Positions 1 through 13,135 are shown, numbered from the stretch's first letter. The stretch: 64,000 nucleotides of DNA from Agrypnia vestita (GCA_016648135.1 JADDOH010000495.1:1-64000); one strand, 5' to 3'. Notes: generated by a model not told the origin, from the sequence alone. A program made the numbers and translations.

Positions 1-1890
1 AAACCAAGAAAACCTTCCTTTTTTCTTAATTATTACTCTTACTATTGATCAAACAACCGGCCCTAAGAATGATAAGAAAACAATTTGCTTGGGATGCGGG
101 GAGACAAGATGATTATATACGGTGTGGACTTTGTTTAAATCAGTGGCGTGATCTGTATCGTGGCTGGGAAATTTCTCAGTTGCACACTCCTAGACGCGTC
201 TGGACATACTTTTATCCTCCAATGAAGTACGCATTCCTCCCGTTTTATCCGTGAAATTGATTTTGGTCGGTACCAAGGAGGCGATTTCAGCTCTCGTACG
301 GAGTAAAACACGAAGCCGGCTATGGAGGTCGAGATAGAGTTTGATGAACAATATATAACATCGCAAGTCACAATTTTGAATAATCAAGCTAGTTTAAAGG
401 CGCATTTTTTTCTAATAATATTTCTTCAACTTTGTCACTTACGAAGAGTCGCTGACGATAAAACAAGACACGCTAATACGAAATTTATTTGTCAACGTTC
501 GAGGGTCAAATCACTGCCTGGATTTTGATTCTACTTTATTTTTTATTTGACTTCTTTGATCGGTATGCTTATTTTATAAAGATATATCGGGTTCAATTTT
601 TTACGTGATCTTCTTTACACAATTTTGAAATAACACAGTGCAAAAAAATAGAAGTTAGGATTAGGAAAAAAATGAGGGAAAATGAATTGTTTTCGAACTC
701 GAGGTTGTCTTAGAGGAACACGTTAATTCCAAAGAAATTTGTGACGAAAAATATGGATTTCCAATGACAACAGTTCAGTCCAAAAATAAATAATCAACGA
801 TGCGGTATAAAATGTGCAATTTCATTGAGATTTGACCGCATTTCTGAATTTTTGTTAAAAACTGTAAATTTGGTAAGAAGTATTAGACCCCTAAATTAAC
901 ATAGCCACTGCCGTAATATTTTTATTTTGATATGTAATTATTTTGATTATGGATATTTCATTATTTAGAGTTTATTAGTAATTAGTCAATTTTACATAAA
1001 AATGTTCCGAGTTAATAATAAAATATTTAATTAAGCAGTTATTTATTCCGCATTCAAAAATGTTTTCTCTGATGTGGTCATGAAATTGCAACTGGGCCTT
1101 CCGCATGCCTTAATACTGCATATTTCTCCTTCAATTCACGATAATTCTGTTGGATGAAGATCTCTCTTAATGATCGGCCTTTCATTTTATCGTATGAATT
1201 CTGTATACACCTGTTTCCTGTAACTCTTTTACATGCAAAACTATAATAATTACTACCACCTAGGGTCGAACCACAATAGAATATAGATATATCAAGATTA
1301 TGAAATGTATCTGAAATGTATGACTATAATAGATACCTGCATGAGAAAAAAAGACAAATCAATCGAAAGAAATGTGTGCCTGCAATAAGGTTATGTACTC
1401 AAATAATAATAATACAATAAAAATATGTCTCCAAAAATAATACTTAATTCAACGGACAATATAGATTATATTTTCCTAGAAGGTTCATCGGGTTGTTGGC
1501 AGCCGTACGTGCGTTGAACTCCCTAACACCGAGAATTTTTCAAAATAAATTTTGTGGCCCAGCTATTAAACAAAAGTCCCATTAAACTATTTTGGTATTC
1601 AGACAGGCAGCCGGGGAAGGAATCCCTGATATTTCGGTTCTTCGAAAACGTGTCGGAGAATTTCGAAATTCCAAAAATTTTAATGGTCAGGAACTGCGTA
1701 TCAAATTCGGGTGTTTATCGCAACGAGATTGGGTAATTTAAAGTTCGAAAACGACGTTTCTTTGTTGGGAATAGCCGATGGGTATTCCTTGTTACATACA
1801 TGGAAATGAGTTAAGCCTGGTTCTGAAAGGTCGGGTAAGTAGATTACAATAAAAGTATCTATATTAAGTGAGTAAAATTATGTATGCGAT
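1..1890. other. AT-rich non-coding DNA
   Basis: No coding region or repeat family could be recognised. Short open frames on both strands lack codon structure and known motifs. A slightly GC-richer patch near 1480-1740 has no recognisable content. Confidence 0.5.
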
Positions 1891-1894
1891 TTTA

Positions 1895-2165
1895 ATATAA
1901 TGTAATCCATCAAAAACGACGGAAAATTGGTTCGCGTCTTTGCTAAGCCCTAATATATATTCATAGCATCTTTTTGGCGGTCCACGGAGAGGTGGCCGTA
2001 GCAACGTGCGTGAAGCGACCTGTTCGGGTTTAGTGGCCCGGGGTTCAAGCCCCATCTCCGGCCGTTTTCTTTATTTTTTTAGCCGTGAACTCGAACTAAA
2101 TTACAGATATTTCATGAAGTTACGGACGGACAGACAGAGGGACAGACAAAGAAATTACTATGTTT
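1895..2165 (+). repeat. tRNA-derived SINE, family A (copy 1)
   Basis: The copy starts with a short hairpin-forming stretch (about 1908-1923). A tRNA-like head follows, with a box-A-like TGGCCGTAGCAA (about 1993) and a box-B-like GGGTTCAAGCCCC (2041-2053). After a T-rich linker comes a 3' domain with AGTTACGGACGGACAGACAG (2118-2137). Two other copies, both on the minus strand, lie at 27490-27745 and 32560-32825, which shows it is a dispersed family. A box A/B head followed by a non-tRNA body is SINE structure; the tRNA of origin is not identified. Confidence 0.7.
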
Positions 2166-2169
2166 GATA

Positions 2170-3050
2170 TTTTTTATCGGGAGCATAGCATTAAAAACAA
2201 AACAATAGAAATAGCCACTTTGAAAATTTTAAAACATTTTGTAAGAGGCTTGTATATAATTGTATATAAGCATCTTACAGGGGAATTTAGTAGCAATATT
2301 TATAAAAACCAACGAGGAATTAAAGTGCAGATAAAATACTTGTTGGAATAGATTCTATCGAGTTTGTTTGAGTCATTATCAGTTTAGAAGGGCCAAGACA
2401 GCTGAAACGATCGTCCATTTATTTGTAAAAATTAAATATAGAACCAAAAAAATAGTAAAAAATATTTTTATATGTAGGTATATTCTTAGAAAACAATTAC
2501 TAGATATATCCACTTTATTTTTGTTATTTTTATTTTATTTTTTTTATTTTTTTATTTTTTAACAAACAGACCGTCAACAGGTGATAAAATGGTCCTAGAG
2601 TGACATTAAAGTACAAAGTATGAATATTTTGTGAATATATGAATATGATATGGTTACTCAATACACTTTTTACGATTAGTTAATAATAAATAATGAATTG
2701 CACTTGCTACTAAAAATCTTGTAGTCTTTATATTACTCAAGCAGAAATAAACAAAATATAAACTGATAACATATTTTATTTACGTTACCAATGTGCAATA
2801 AGAATTATCATATTTTTTAATCCTTTATTATGCGTTCTTCTAAAATTCTAATGGATGTGTGGCGATATATGACTAATCTACGTTGGTACGGCCGTAACTA
2901 TATTGATAGATAATCTCAGACACATACCTAGGCATCCGTACCGATTTACATATAAATTTTATTTACCTTATCAGGCAATTCACACGGATGACACTTAGGA
3001 ATCACATTACTATGTTAATCATGACGTAGCTTTGATCCATTGATAATTGC
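2170..3050. other. AT-rich non-coding DNA
   Basis: Very AT-rich, with a T/A-rich run near 2510-2565. No gene or repeat family recognised. Confidence 0.5.
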
Positions 3051-3054
3051 AGAA

Positions 3055-3460
3055 TTTTTGTTACTGCCGTCTGTCCAGCTGTCCAGACAAAATGTCCTCC
3101 AGTCGTGCATACCAACTTTTTCGAGTCTTTCTCAGTATTATCGTACATCCTCCCCGAGGTCTTCCCCCAGATCGAGATCCTTGAGATTACTGATACAATG
3201 TCACATGCTACCTTGGAGGGTGCATTCTTTTTACATATTACGGCCCAGCATACTTGAGCGATCTTCCAGATATCTTCCCGATATCTGGTTCATCATTCCT
3301 TGCATCCATTCAAAGCTTTCATGGTTCATGCAGTTCATAGTTCCATTTTTTGTCCTGTTTACTTCATCTTCTATTTCTGGTGCAATCAATACCCGCATCA
3401 TACAGAATTCTATTCATTCATTCAACATGGCCAAACTACTTAAGTACCCCTTACAAACTT
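3055..3460 (-). pseudogene. RTE-like LINE 3' end, degenerate
   Basis: Reading the minus strand downward from 3460, a sequence like the LINE tail motif 'W/FGHVERMNE' (near 3425-3445) is followed by a weak GRPRG patch and then VGMHDW (about 3090-3110). These motifs, in this order, mark the region after the reverse transcriptase in RTE-type non-LTR retrotransposons. The pieces lie in different frames, so the copy is frameshifted and dead. A 142-codon plus-strand frame over the same bases is its shadow. The clade call rests on short motifs only. Confidence 0.5.
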
Positions 3461-3464
3461 TTAT

Positions 3465-4135
3465 TTAACTCTCTTTGTCGGTTGTTTGTGGTGGAATGAC
3501 TATATATTATAAATCCTTTTCGACATGTTTTGGTCATTATATCGGTTAAATTAATCATTTTTCATTATTATTGAGTGCTCAGCCGTAAAGTTTGGCAATT
3601 AAATTTGGATAAGGAGTTTAAATTTTTATACTGTTTGGTGATGCTAAAAATCGATTACGAATCTATTCAGAGAAAGCGTCTAAAAGCATGTCTTCAATTT
3701 TTTTTTGTATTTACTTGTTTAATTCTATTCACTCTATGTCGATTTTTTGGTGATGGAACTTCAAGGATGTGTTGTATATTGATACACGTCAATATTCTGC
3801 GATATCGTCAACTGACGTTTCATTACCCTATAGGGTGGAGCGGTCATAACACTTTAAATCTTTCTCGCATAGATAGCGATAATGCACACATTGACAGGAA
3901 TACAATGTATTCTTGAAGCGCCATTACCAAAAAATCGACCTGTATGCTGATATCAGCTGTAGTGGCTAACAAAAATTTGTCAAACCAAATAAAAATGCGA
4001 TAAAAACATCAGTTATAATTAGTACTACACCTTAAAAAGGTATCGTTACCAGCTACTAAATCTATATTATTTCATGAGAAGGACTAAAGATGTTTCAAGC
4101 CCTTCAAATATATGGAAGGTTTCAATTTGGAATAG
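3465..4135. other. AT-rich non-coding DNA
   Basis: No recognisable feature. An open frame of 113 codons at 3575-3916 has no motif and AT-driven composition, so I do not call it a gene. Confidence 0.45.
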
Positions 4136-4137
4136 TT

Positions 4138-4345
4138 ATATACACACTTTCAAAAATTTTATATTGTTATGATGGAATTGATGAACGTTTCATTGTGTAG
4201 AGTGATCACTTAAGCCAGCTCATACAATTGTTAGCTTTGGGCCGTCGTATAAATCGTATAAATGAATTTCGTACAGGTTTCTCACATAAATAGCTTCGTC
4301 TCTGTGAGATTTCTATAATTTATCTTCATTAAAAATAAGAGAAGC
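4138..4345 (+). repeat. Dispersed repeat R1 (copy 1)
   Basis: Shares GAACGTTTCATTGTGTAGAG, then TGATCACTTAAGCCAGCTC, and further on a CTTCGTCTCTGTGAGATTTC block, with copies at 14575-14740 (+), 30555-30740 (-) and 50040-50165 (-). The order of the blocks is conserved. No terminal inverted repeat or coding sequence is visible, so the class is unknown. Confidence 0.6.
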
Positions 4346-4374
4346 TACATTTTATGTGGCGTTATTAATACCGA

Positions 4375-4760
4375 TTCGCTCCTTGTTTCTCAGACCTCCG
4401 AAGATGTGGGAGTCCGCGTCTGTCTGATGGGGATATCGTGCGCGTGTAATTGGACGTTGAAAATGTTTAAATTGGTGACCGCATCAGATCAGCTTTGATA
4501 TTTTACACGGCCGTTTATGGAGATTGGGGCTTTTTTGGCTTTCGGTGCATACCAGGAAGCGACGCGGCCGGCAATGATGAATTATCGGGCTCGCTCGCCG
4601 ACACCACGTAGCCAGAAGGGCATTTTCAATTTTGTTTTGTTATTTTCCACAGCGTAAGGGTACTTTACGGGCTAACGATGTAAGTGCGCAACCGCGACGA
4701 GGGCGTCAAAAGTTCCGAGAGGCACGATGGAAAGCGGAGAGGAATCAGCGATGTAGCATT
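4375..4760. other. GC-richer unique block
   Basis: Compositional outlier with frequent CpG, no transposon motif and no long open frame. It occurs once in the window. It could be an old conserved non-coding element, an untranslated exon or an unrecognised repeat; nothing here decides. Confidence 0.3.
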
Positions 4761-4858
4761 AAATATACCTACAAGAGAACGCTGAATATCCATGGTTATT
4801 AGGGTACCCTTGATAATAATGGATAAACTGGAAAAATACGGTTATTCTAAATGAATGT

Positions 4859-4973
4859 TTAATTTAGTTAGTTATACAAAAATTCATACAAAATGTAAGA
4901 AAAATAATTTAATATAATAATAAGTTTAATTGAGTTAGTCATACAAAAATTCATAAAATGTAAGAAAAATATT
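4859..4973. repeat. Two-copy tandem repeat, about 64 bp
   Basis: The block around GTTATACAAAAATTCATA is repeated as GTCATACAAAAATTCATA about 64 bp on, followed in both units by AATGTAAGAAAAATA. Few differences separate the units. Confidence 0.7.
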
Positions 4974-5344
4974 CTCGCCCCATTTTAATTACCAGGCGGA
5001 AAATCTGTATGTTAATCAGCAAAAACTCTCGGATGGTCCGCCAAGTGTGATGTATTCCCACTTTGGGAAAACGTGGTTTGGTTGTTGAAATACATGCGGT
5101 AAATAATACTGTTTTGATTTATTGTGCAAATCCGTGTTGCGGACCGATCCTACTGTGACCTTATGTTATTCGTAGACGGACCAATTTGCAACCACAATGG
5201 TGCAATTTTTAGGTGAACGCGACTATTTTCAGCTCGTAACATAATTATAACATAAATGATGATGAAGTTATATCATTGAAATGTATGTTATTGATTAGTT
5301 ATGGTATTGACATTATGTTCAAATGACAAAGGGCATGTTGTAAG

Positions 5345-5540
5345 ATAGGATGTCACAAGATGGACTCTTAGAATTGTGAGGTGGAGACCTTGGGAGAATA
5401 AAACAGGCATTAGAAGACCTCAAAAGAGACGATATAGTCACTGTGGGGGGAAGAAATGGCTACAAAAAGCATAGAGGGATAGATGGAATGAAATTGAAAA
5501 GGCCAGCAGTGGAGAGGTGAAGGCTGAAGAAGAATTTATG
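5345..5540 (+). pseudogene. RTE-like LINE 3' end, degenerate
   Basis: One plus-strand frame reads RWTTRIVRWRPWENK, then RRPQKRRYS and GGKKWLQKA, matching the order 'W.P-W ... GRPQ.RW.DD ... G..WMQ.A.DR..W' at the very end of many insect RTE-type LINE proteins. A stop codon follows the alanine and key arginines have drifted. Only the terminal part is left, consistent with the 5' truncation typical of LINE insertions. Confidence 0.5.
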
Positions 5541-5639
5541 ATTTCAAATTTACAAAACGCTATTAAGTTTGTTCCATATTTTGTGACTTTTCAGTAAGAA
5601 AAAATTACTTCAAGTAAGTAATTTGTGATTGATTCGTTT

Positions 5640-5970
5640 TGGATTTTTTCTATGATGTAATGGCAAGAAATCAATGCTTAAGTACTTGGAAAGTATGTTT
5701 ACTAGTGACGTCGAGACGGTAAGGTCGAGAACGATATCGAAAGGAGAGTGACTGCGAGAAGCAAAGTAAATGGTGCTTTGAATGCACTGTACCAAATCTG
5801 ATTTATGGAAGTGAAACCTAAAATTAGCAACAAAGGAACGAAAGTAGACTGAATGCGGCCGCTTAGGAGTATCTTTGTAAGATTCAGTGGAGAGTGAATA
5901 TTTAGAAGTGAATTAAGAGTAGACGAGAGAATAAAGAATGGATCGCTGAGCCGGGTGAGCGAAAAAAGGA
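5640..5970 (+). pseudogene. RTE-like LINE fragment (post-RT region)
   Basis: Plus-strand pieces read YLGSMFTSDV, then after frameshifts GALNALYQ-like, LIYGSET and ERK-TECG-like residues. A cleaner parallel on the minus strand at 37985-38455 carries FVYLGNYV, ERRVTAGNKV and YGSEAW in the same order. The region lies just downstream of the RT domain in RTE LINEs. Several stops and frameshifts make it non-functional. Confidence 0.55.
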
Positions 5971-5974
5971 TGGT

Positions 5975-7710
5975 AAAACACTTTTTGTAATTTCTAAAAT
6001 TTCTAATTTATCTAACCGTGATCCGTTATTTGAATTTTTAAATTTTTTAAGCTCTTGTTAAAATCAAAATTAAGGTTTGCTTCCGAAAGATGATTCTCAA
6101 ATTCGAAATATTTCAGAAATTCTATTGTCAAAATTTCTTGAATTTTTACCGATTTAAAAATGATTGCAATCATTACAAATTAATTTATAAATTCCCGAAT
6201 TTTTAAAAATATTATCCTTATCCTTGTTATTTAATATATAATTTGTGAATTTATTATTATAATAAAAAGCTGGTAGTATACTATTTGTAATGTCTTAAAT
6301 TATTGAATTTGAAATAGGATTATTTAAATATATGATTTTTCCCCGATGCTTTACATTATCAACTATAACTATAACTTCATTATCGACTTTTTATAGTCTT
6401 ACTTTAAAATATTATCCATTAATTTAGTATAATAACTATAATTAATTGTGATACAGGTATTTGATTTGTCTGTTTTCTTTTTTAATATCAAATTTATTTG
6501 TTTGAAATATTTGATTCGCTTTCCTCAGCATACTTAAATGTTCAAAACATTTTAACTTACCTAATTAACACGATCGACTTAAGAAATATAAAAATAAAAT
6601 TATGTGTCAAATATATGAATTTATATATGAAAATTCTTAAAAATTGAAATAGTTAAGTGTACCTAATAATTCTAGAACGCTCTTAAAAATATTATTTTAT
6701 CATTAAAGCTGAAATAAATATCTTCTTGAGATTCGGAGTTCATTAGTCTGTACTTCTTACAAAAACAACGAATGACTCGCAAAGTAAAGAATTACTATAA
6801 ATTTCATCGATATATACACCCTAAGAACTTCGCAGAGTGACAACACAATAACAAAATGAATGTGAAGAACAAAATGTATTGTTATGGAACAAAGAGTTTA
6901 CGATGATTTATCTTACCACAACTTTAAAACATTTCCTAACATGCGGGCATTCTTTCAGAAACCTAAGGAATGTTCCATACGTAGCCTTAAAGAGCTGTGA
7001 TTTTATATTAACCGAGGCTGAGCGGCTACCCGTATATTTAATTTTTCTTAGCATAATTTACAATTTTATTTTAACACGGTTTTAATATCAATAATTAATG
7101 ACAGCCAATATTGATATCTCCTCAATTCCCTTCTACTTCATAGATACAGATACACTGTTTGTATTGGGGCGTCAGGGTAAGTGAAGGATATAGAAACAAA
7201 ACCGCACAGAAACAAAATTTTAAGTGGAGAGTGAGACGTCTGAAAATAATTAATTACATAGCAATTAGTGAGTATTTCGGAAGCATTTTACTAAAAGCAT
7301 ATCAATTTTGGAACTCCGCTCTTGCTACAAAATTAGTTACAAATTAATTTTATATTTCTAAACCCCTTTTAGTTTTTATTTTTGCACTTCTGTTTTTCAA
7401 ATTTTCGGCATTGGCAACTAATATGGTTGCTCACAAAATATTCATGTTTGAACCATTCTTGACTTGGATGTAAGTTCACGCTCGTATGCATACGTAGATA
7501 TTATGAATCTGCAACGATGTATTATACAACAATATTATTTCACCCCACTTTTATCCACTCGTGTATCACTACTTCTACATTTTGATGACGCTCTTGCTGG
7601 TCTAGTGGTTAACACACTTAACAGTGATCGAGCCTCATTCGACACCAGCAAGTTAGTGCTATTTTTCATAGCACAGATGATTAGCTGGTCAGTATCTTGG
7701 TGATAAATCG
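5975..7710. other. AT-rich non-coding DNA
   Basis: Long low-GC stretch without repeat-family matches inside the window and without plausible coding sequence. Confidence 0.5.
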
Positions 7711-7714
7711 AGTA

Positions 7715-7885
7715 ATAATAATTAATAAAAATTGATAATTTAAATATCGCCATTTTTGTAAAAAAAAAAGGTAAATCTTTTTCAAAAATATGCGTTTTTA
7801 ATCTTCTTTTGAACAATGTTTGTGTCAATGAATTACGGAGGGCAGAGAGAGCCCTTGGGCCTGCCACCGCAAATGCCTGTTAACT
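7715..7885 (-). pseudogene. LINE 3' coding end (family L-a), copy 1
   Basis: The minus strand carries a glycine/arginine-rich GGRPKG-like patch and FKRRLKTHIFEKDL, a typical C-terminal tail of CR1/Jockey-group reverse transcriptases. A related, longer copy lies at 9690-10110 with GGRPKGVALSPPLYG and FKKDSKRTFL. Both are short and decayed. Confidence 0.55.
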
Positions 7886-8149
7886 AAGCTTGGTCTTCTG
7901 GTAGTGATGAAGTAGAGTTTGGAGTCTACCGTACAAGTTTTCCAGGATTCTCAGCTCTTGAAGATAAACATCAACCAGAACAATTGTAAATCCATTATTT
8001 CAGGATGTATTTTGTTGTCCCATATATTATCCATGCTACCGCATTCAGAATATATTGTAATCGATGCGGTAGAAATTTCGGAAGGCCAGCATAAATATGA
8101 TTATGTTTATGATAATTTTTATAATTTTTTTGTATGAAAGAGGCTTCAA

Positions 8150-8455
8150 GGGCGCTTTACAGATGTAACATCTTGAAGAAGTGAGTTTTTAGCCTCTTCT
8201 TGAAAGATTCTTGGTTTTCCACAGATCGCAACACTGATTTCAGCTAGTTGGGCCCGCAATCCTGAAACCACGTTCCGCAAACTTACTACCAACTACCAAC
8301 TTGCAGAGTGCCTCCGATTTAGCTGACGGCAGTGTGAGCCGCCTTCCAGTGATATTGCCAGGAAAACAGTGGTCCATCAAATATTCTGGTGCATTTCTTA
8401 GAAAACTTTTGTATAACATCACTGAAATAGTATTGTACACCGTGCTGTTTCAGTA
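8150..8455 (-). pseudogene. CR1/L2-type LINE reverse transcriptase C-terminus
   Basis: On the minus strand the frame 8440-8240 reads LYKSFLRNAPEYLMDH, then KFAERGFRIAGPTS, and continues past a stop into VENQESFKKRLKTHFF. This follows the order 'K.L...APEYL ... R.FG.RAFSVAGPRLWN-LP ... SFKK-LKTHLF' that closes CR1/L2-clade ORF2 proteins. A stop replaces the usual W-N-LP stretch. The identification rests on motif order. Confidence 0.65.
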
Positions 8456-8727
8456 ATCTACCCGTGACATCACAAATGTATTTATGAGTATACGGGCTGC
8501 CTCAGGGGGAAGATGTCTCCGAATACTTTTAATCTGTTTCATTTGTTAAAAGCATACACTGACAGATGGTTAATATAAAACAAAGTGACTTGTCTAAATA
8601 AAAATAAATTGTAAGCGTCTGTCAATAACTTTAGCACTGCATGTTTTTAATTCATCCCAGCTGTTTATTGTTTTGTTTTCACCTTCGATTTTTTCTCAAT
8701 CATTCCCCAGCATTATGTTAAATACTA

Positions 8728-9106
8728 GCTTACCCGCACGGCTTCGCACACGTAGATTTTTAGTAACTCTTAGTCATATTTTATCAATTTGTATATTAAC
8801 CTTCACATATATGTCATCACGAACTTTTTTATAGAACTTTTTGAGTTTTGCAACTTATGGAAAGTATTTAAATATCTCTTACCGTTAAGGCAGCTTTAAA
8901 AACGCATCGCTCAACCTCGACTTTTTTCGCCGACTTTAGTTATAAAATAGGTCACCACGAAAAGCCTTTTTATTGCAACCAATATCCACCCTGAAAGTCC
9001 ATCTTAAATATTGTTGCAATAATTTTTGAAATCGGACGATTAGTTTCGGAGATTACCTCCTACATCCAAACTTACAACTTTTATCTCTATACTATTAGTA
9101 TAGATG
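8728..9106 (+). repeat. Dispersed non-autonomous element starting ACTAGCTTACCCGC
   Basis: Begins ACTAGCTTACCCGCACGGC and ends near ACTATTAGTATAGAT. Elements with this kind of start and end are abundant in insect genomes, often placed with Helitron/Helentron or LINE-derived families. I see no coding sequence, so the class is left open. It is distinct from the repeat at 46365-47146 and 48515-48791, which starts CTAGCTGTTCG. Confidence 0.5.
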
Positions 9107-9689
9107 AATTTAAAATATTATTTTTTTATAAATGCGTCATAATATTAAAATGTTTCAAAACCACGAAAGCTGTTAAAAGTATCGCAAATTGACTGACTGA
9201 CATTCTATTATTTTATTAATCAACCTCTTTCTCTCATGGCGAGTGAACGTAGTTCAGGTGAAGACCAGGTCCATTGAGTTAAATTTTCATTTATCTTCAG
9301 CCGCATAATGCGACTAATTTTCTGCCTCAGTCTGTATGACAGTCATCTGGACACTCAGCGTAATTGAAGCCGAACAGCCTACATCCTGAACCGCATTAAG
9401 GTTCTCGAAAACCTCGGATCAATGATATTTTGAAACCTTATTTTGCCGGTGACACGTTGGACACGATTGGAAACCATTTATTTTAAATTTAATATGGAAT
9501 ATAGGATACTCGTAAGAAAAGCAGGCCAGTAATTTGGTGAAATAATTTGCATTGTTTTTTATTATCACATTTTTAATTATATTAACCTTAAACCACGCAT
9601 AAGGCGTCTTACTAGAAGCTTCTCAACAGAATAATAATTTTTATTTAAATACATTAAAACAATAAAAATTAATGCAGTATTTAAATGAA

Positions 9690-10110
9690 CAAAAAATAAG
9701 AATTTATTTATTTCTTCATTACATTCCAAATGTGTACAATACACTATTCAATACAATGTACAAGTCAATACATTATTCAAATATTATTAAAAATATATAT
9801 TTTTGAAATTTAACACATTAGACCCCACTAGGTGAAATCTGTTCTGCGGTAAGTATGTATATATAATTAAATGTATAGTAATAATAATAAAAATAGATAT
9901 TTTATAAAACACCACTTTCGTAAAAATTTCAACTCAAGGGCAAGCAAGAATTTTTTTAGTCCTACGCAAGTATTTAAAATTTAACACTGCGAAATTATGG
10001 AAATGATTTTTCAAAAAGGTGCGTTTTGAGTCTTTTTTAAAACACTGATTTACTGTTCCGTATAATGGAGGAGAGAGCGCCACGCCTTTGGGCCTGCCAC
10101 CGTATATGCT
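9690..10110 (-). pseudogene. LINE 3' end (family L-a), copy 2 with tail
   Basis: From 10110 down, the minus strand reads GGRPKGVALSPPLYG, then NQCFKKDSKRTFLKNHF, then runs into an AT-rich untranslated region and an AAATAAATAAATT-like tail near 9700. Homologous to 7715-7885. The 5' part is missing, as expected for a LINE. Confidence 0.55.
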
Positions 10111-10111
10111 T

Positions 10112-10228
10112 GTTCAGTAAACTTTGTTTTCTGATGGTTGTTCAGTAATCTTTGTTTTCTGATGGTTGTTCAGTAAACTTTGTTTTCTATGCTTGTTCAG
10201 TAAACTTTGTTTTCTATGCTTGTTCATG
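10112..10228 (+). repeat. Short tandem repeat, 27-34 bp units
   Basis: TTCAGTAAACTTTGTTTTCT and near-identical units occur four times, alternating with GATGGTTG or ATGCTTG spacers. It lies directly beside the LINE end at 9690-10110 and may have expanded from its flank. Confidence 0.75.
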
Positions 10229-10229
10229 T

Positions 10230-12235
10230 TTCTAATGGTTGATCGGTTCGACAAATCGGCAATCTCTCGTCTTTAACTGAAGATTTAGCATTCGCAGACA
10301 TCGATTTCTGGATTAGGTATTACCTTCTAGGTGTCGCCGCCCATAGCAGCTCTGTATTGGATGGATTTAAAGTAAGTTTTGCATCATCCATTCGCCTATT
10401 TTCTCGACGCACTACGCAATTTTTTCTTTTAATTCTTCTGTCTCATCCGGCTCATGAAAATTTTCGTACGGTCTGCATAACAGTGAGCCAAAATCCTGAA
10501 GATAATATTATATTTTCAATATTTTTTGTACTAAAAATTCACAATGGTGGATCAGAACTGAACCCGGAGGTACTGATTACAGTGTATGATTACAATGTAT
10601 GTATGTAAATATAATTTTAATTTACATTTATATAATTATTACAATTTATATTTTTTGCTCTCTGTCTTTCCTAATAGGTGAAACACCAGTCTCATTTTGT
10701 GCGTATTTGATTAAAGGAATGCTACGACAGATGGATATAATTTAAAACTGTTTTTATACTTTATTTATAAAAATAAAAATGTAAATTTGATAATGGTACC
10801 TATTTAGGTATTTGCGGGCATTGAAAAGATATAATACTTATACAAACCTATTGTCAAAATTGGACATTATTTATGATATTATTTATTAGTTTTAGCGCCA
10901 AGCTTTACTTGTTTATGTGTTATGAAATCCTTATTATTTCACTTTGAGATGAACCCGGTAGATAGCGGGTCCTAATCAAATCGAGCAGACTGTATTTAAT
11001 GTCGAAATGATGTTCAATTAATATTATAAAGCATTTTATTGTATTTCAATATAAATCGTTCTCCTGGTCACGGTAAGCACTGTGATGTTCCAGCATGATA
11101 GAGGGTCCTCGTCACATGACGGTATTTATAGAGATGCTTTCTATTATATGAAAACATATTATACAGACGTAAAATAGTTGACGCGAGTAGTATTTATTAT
11201 TATATTTTTCATTCCGATCTTATATGTGAGCGCGCGCGATTTAGCGGCAGGATGCAACCGGTCGACTTCAACCATATGATGTAGCGATACAGCTGTTAAA
11301 ATTAAATATTCTATACAGAAATATTACTACTACTAAAATTCAACATTTCATATGAAATAATGTTCTATACTATCAGAAATACTTTATACGGTAAATTAAC
11401 TAAAAATATGAATTATTAACTAACATATTGGGTTCGCAGACGAAATCGATAATATCTAATGCCCTTTGCATTTACTAAGTATATTACCTAAATAGCCACA
11501 GCTATACCATCCTGTCCGTCAGGGACGAAACATAAAACACAGTTATATTCCTAAAAGTGCTACCTCTTACGCGACAAAAATACCTATTGCAGTCGGGCTA
11601 TGAATATGAACTATTTCCGCCTCATAATGGCGCCTGGAACCAATACTAAAAACCTCACTAGAAATAATAAATGCGACTAAATCTCGATAAATACAATATA
11701 TACTATTCGTAAAACGTCGTTGAATTGGCACATGATTCGTCTAGTGGATGAAGGACCCCGTTGTGTATCGTAATAACTTCAAATTCTTTTATAGGAGCAA
11801 TGTGGAAACAATTGCATAATATTACGTAATAAAAACATCTAACGAACCTAATAATCGATACATTTATGTTACAATAAAATACATACACTAGAAAGAATTC
11901 GTGTATTAGAAATAAAACATTTTCGATTTGAGACAAACCAGTAAAATCGTTCGAACGGCGCAAAGGGAAAAATTCACACATATTAAATAACACTGAAATT
12001 AATAATTATAAACACTTTGTATTAGCAAATTCTTACCTTGAATGGTTTCGTTCTAGACGTGCATGAACCTGTTCATATTAATTGCGTGAGAAAATAATAC
12101 ATATATTTGCTATTTACGAAATACGACATTTTTGAAGCGAAACTTCTTTATAAATAAGTAGATAAGGTCTCGGGGATGGTTTGTTCGAAAGGATTCTACA
12201 ACAGCCCGTGAGTTTATATGAAATAATAGTTTCTT
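10230..12235. other. AT-rich non-coding DNA
   Basis: No family matches or coding signal. Small CG-containing patches near 11220-11280 and 11500-11640 have no recognisable motif. Confidence 0.45.
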
Positions 12236-12239
12236 TGAA

Positions 12240-13135
12240 TGCTAAATTTTGGTTTTTTAAACCCTCAGCATCTCTGCTGAGAGGGGTTGAGGCTCCGCGC
12301 CCGCCTAAACCCGGTGACCAACTTCCTAAGTGACTAAATGGCCCCCCTTGTTCCTCCGGAACTTACTGCATCCCGAGACTCTATCTCTTCTTTACGAGAT
12401 GTGATCCCGTGACGCCCTTCTTTTAGGCTTATAACTGAGAAGGCCGTACTCTTTTGGTACGAGTTTCTGATGATGTGTGTTGTCTTGAGGCGCCTTTCTT
12501 TTAGGCCGGTGTTTGAAGAATCATGTACTCTTTTGGTACGAATTGATGACGACATTAGCCTCCTTTGCGGGCATAGTCAGCGATGTTACAAATTATTGTG
12601 CAATCTCATTATGCCTTTTCAGAATGGCGTCCCACGATTCTGCATCTTGCAACATTTACTTTGGTCAAATGTTAGTGTGTTAGTAACATATTTATAATAT
12701 CCCAGCTACTCTATATGAGTGAATGATTTTTGTACTGCATCTGGCTCTGTCTTTTTACAGAGGATGAAATAGAAGTTAACGTTTTCTATTGAGATTTCAT
12801 AGCATTCAGGCATGAAAATCCTTCCAAAGTCAGAGAATTCACGACGTTGGTTTACGCTGTTTTTGAGCAGGATGAGGCGCGAAGGTCGAGTCTAGTGGCC
12901 ACTCCGATCAACAAGGGAGGTCCCGCTTTTAAGAGTACCTCACAGGGGCTTGCGCGAATTCCAGGCTTATGACACGAGCGTCATCCACAACCTCACCTAG
13001 CTCAACGTTCGTAAACCAGAAAACTCCAATTTCAGTTAGATCTCCCCATTCTGTCCTTTACTCGTCGTTCTGAAGCTACTTGTTAAGCCAGATGTACCGA
13101 GGTACTCAAATCATAAAGACTTGGCTGAAGACCGG
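12240..13135. other. Unclassified GC-richer repeat-like block
   Basis: Less AT-rich than its surroundings. Contains a diverged tandem duplication of roughly 110 bp (about 12415-12545): CTTTTAGGC, then GTACTCTTTTGGTACGA, occurs twice. No coding motif is visible. Possibly an untranslated part of a transposon. Confidence 0.35.

Noticed and set aside
3040..3468. 142-codon plus-strand open frame
   Set aside because: It is the reverse of a minus-strand LINE end; composition and motifs belong to the other strand.
7464..8137. Open frames of 60-110 codons near 7.5-8.1 kb as host genes
   Set aside because: They overlap LINE remnants on the other strand or are AT-rich chance frames.
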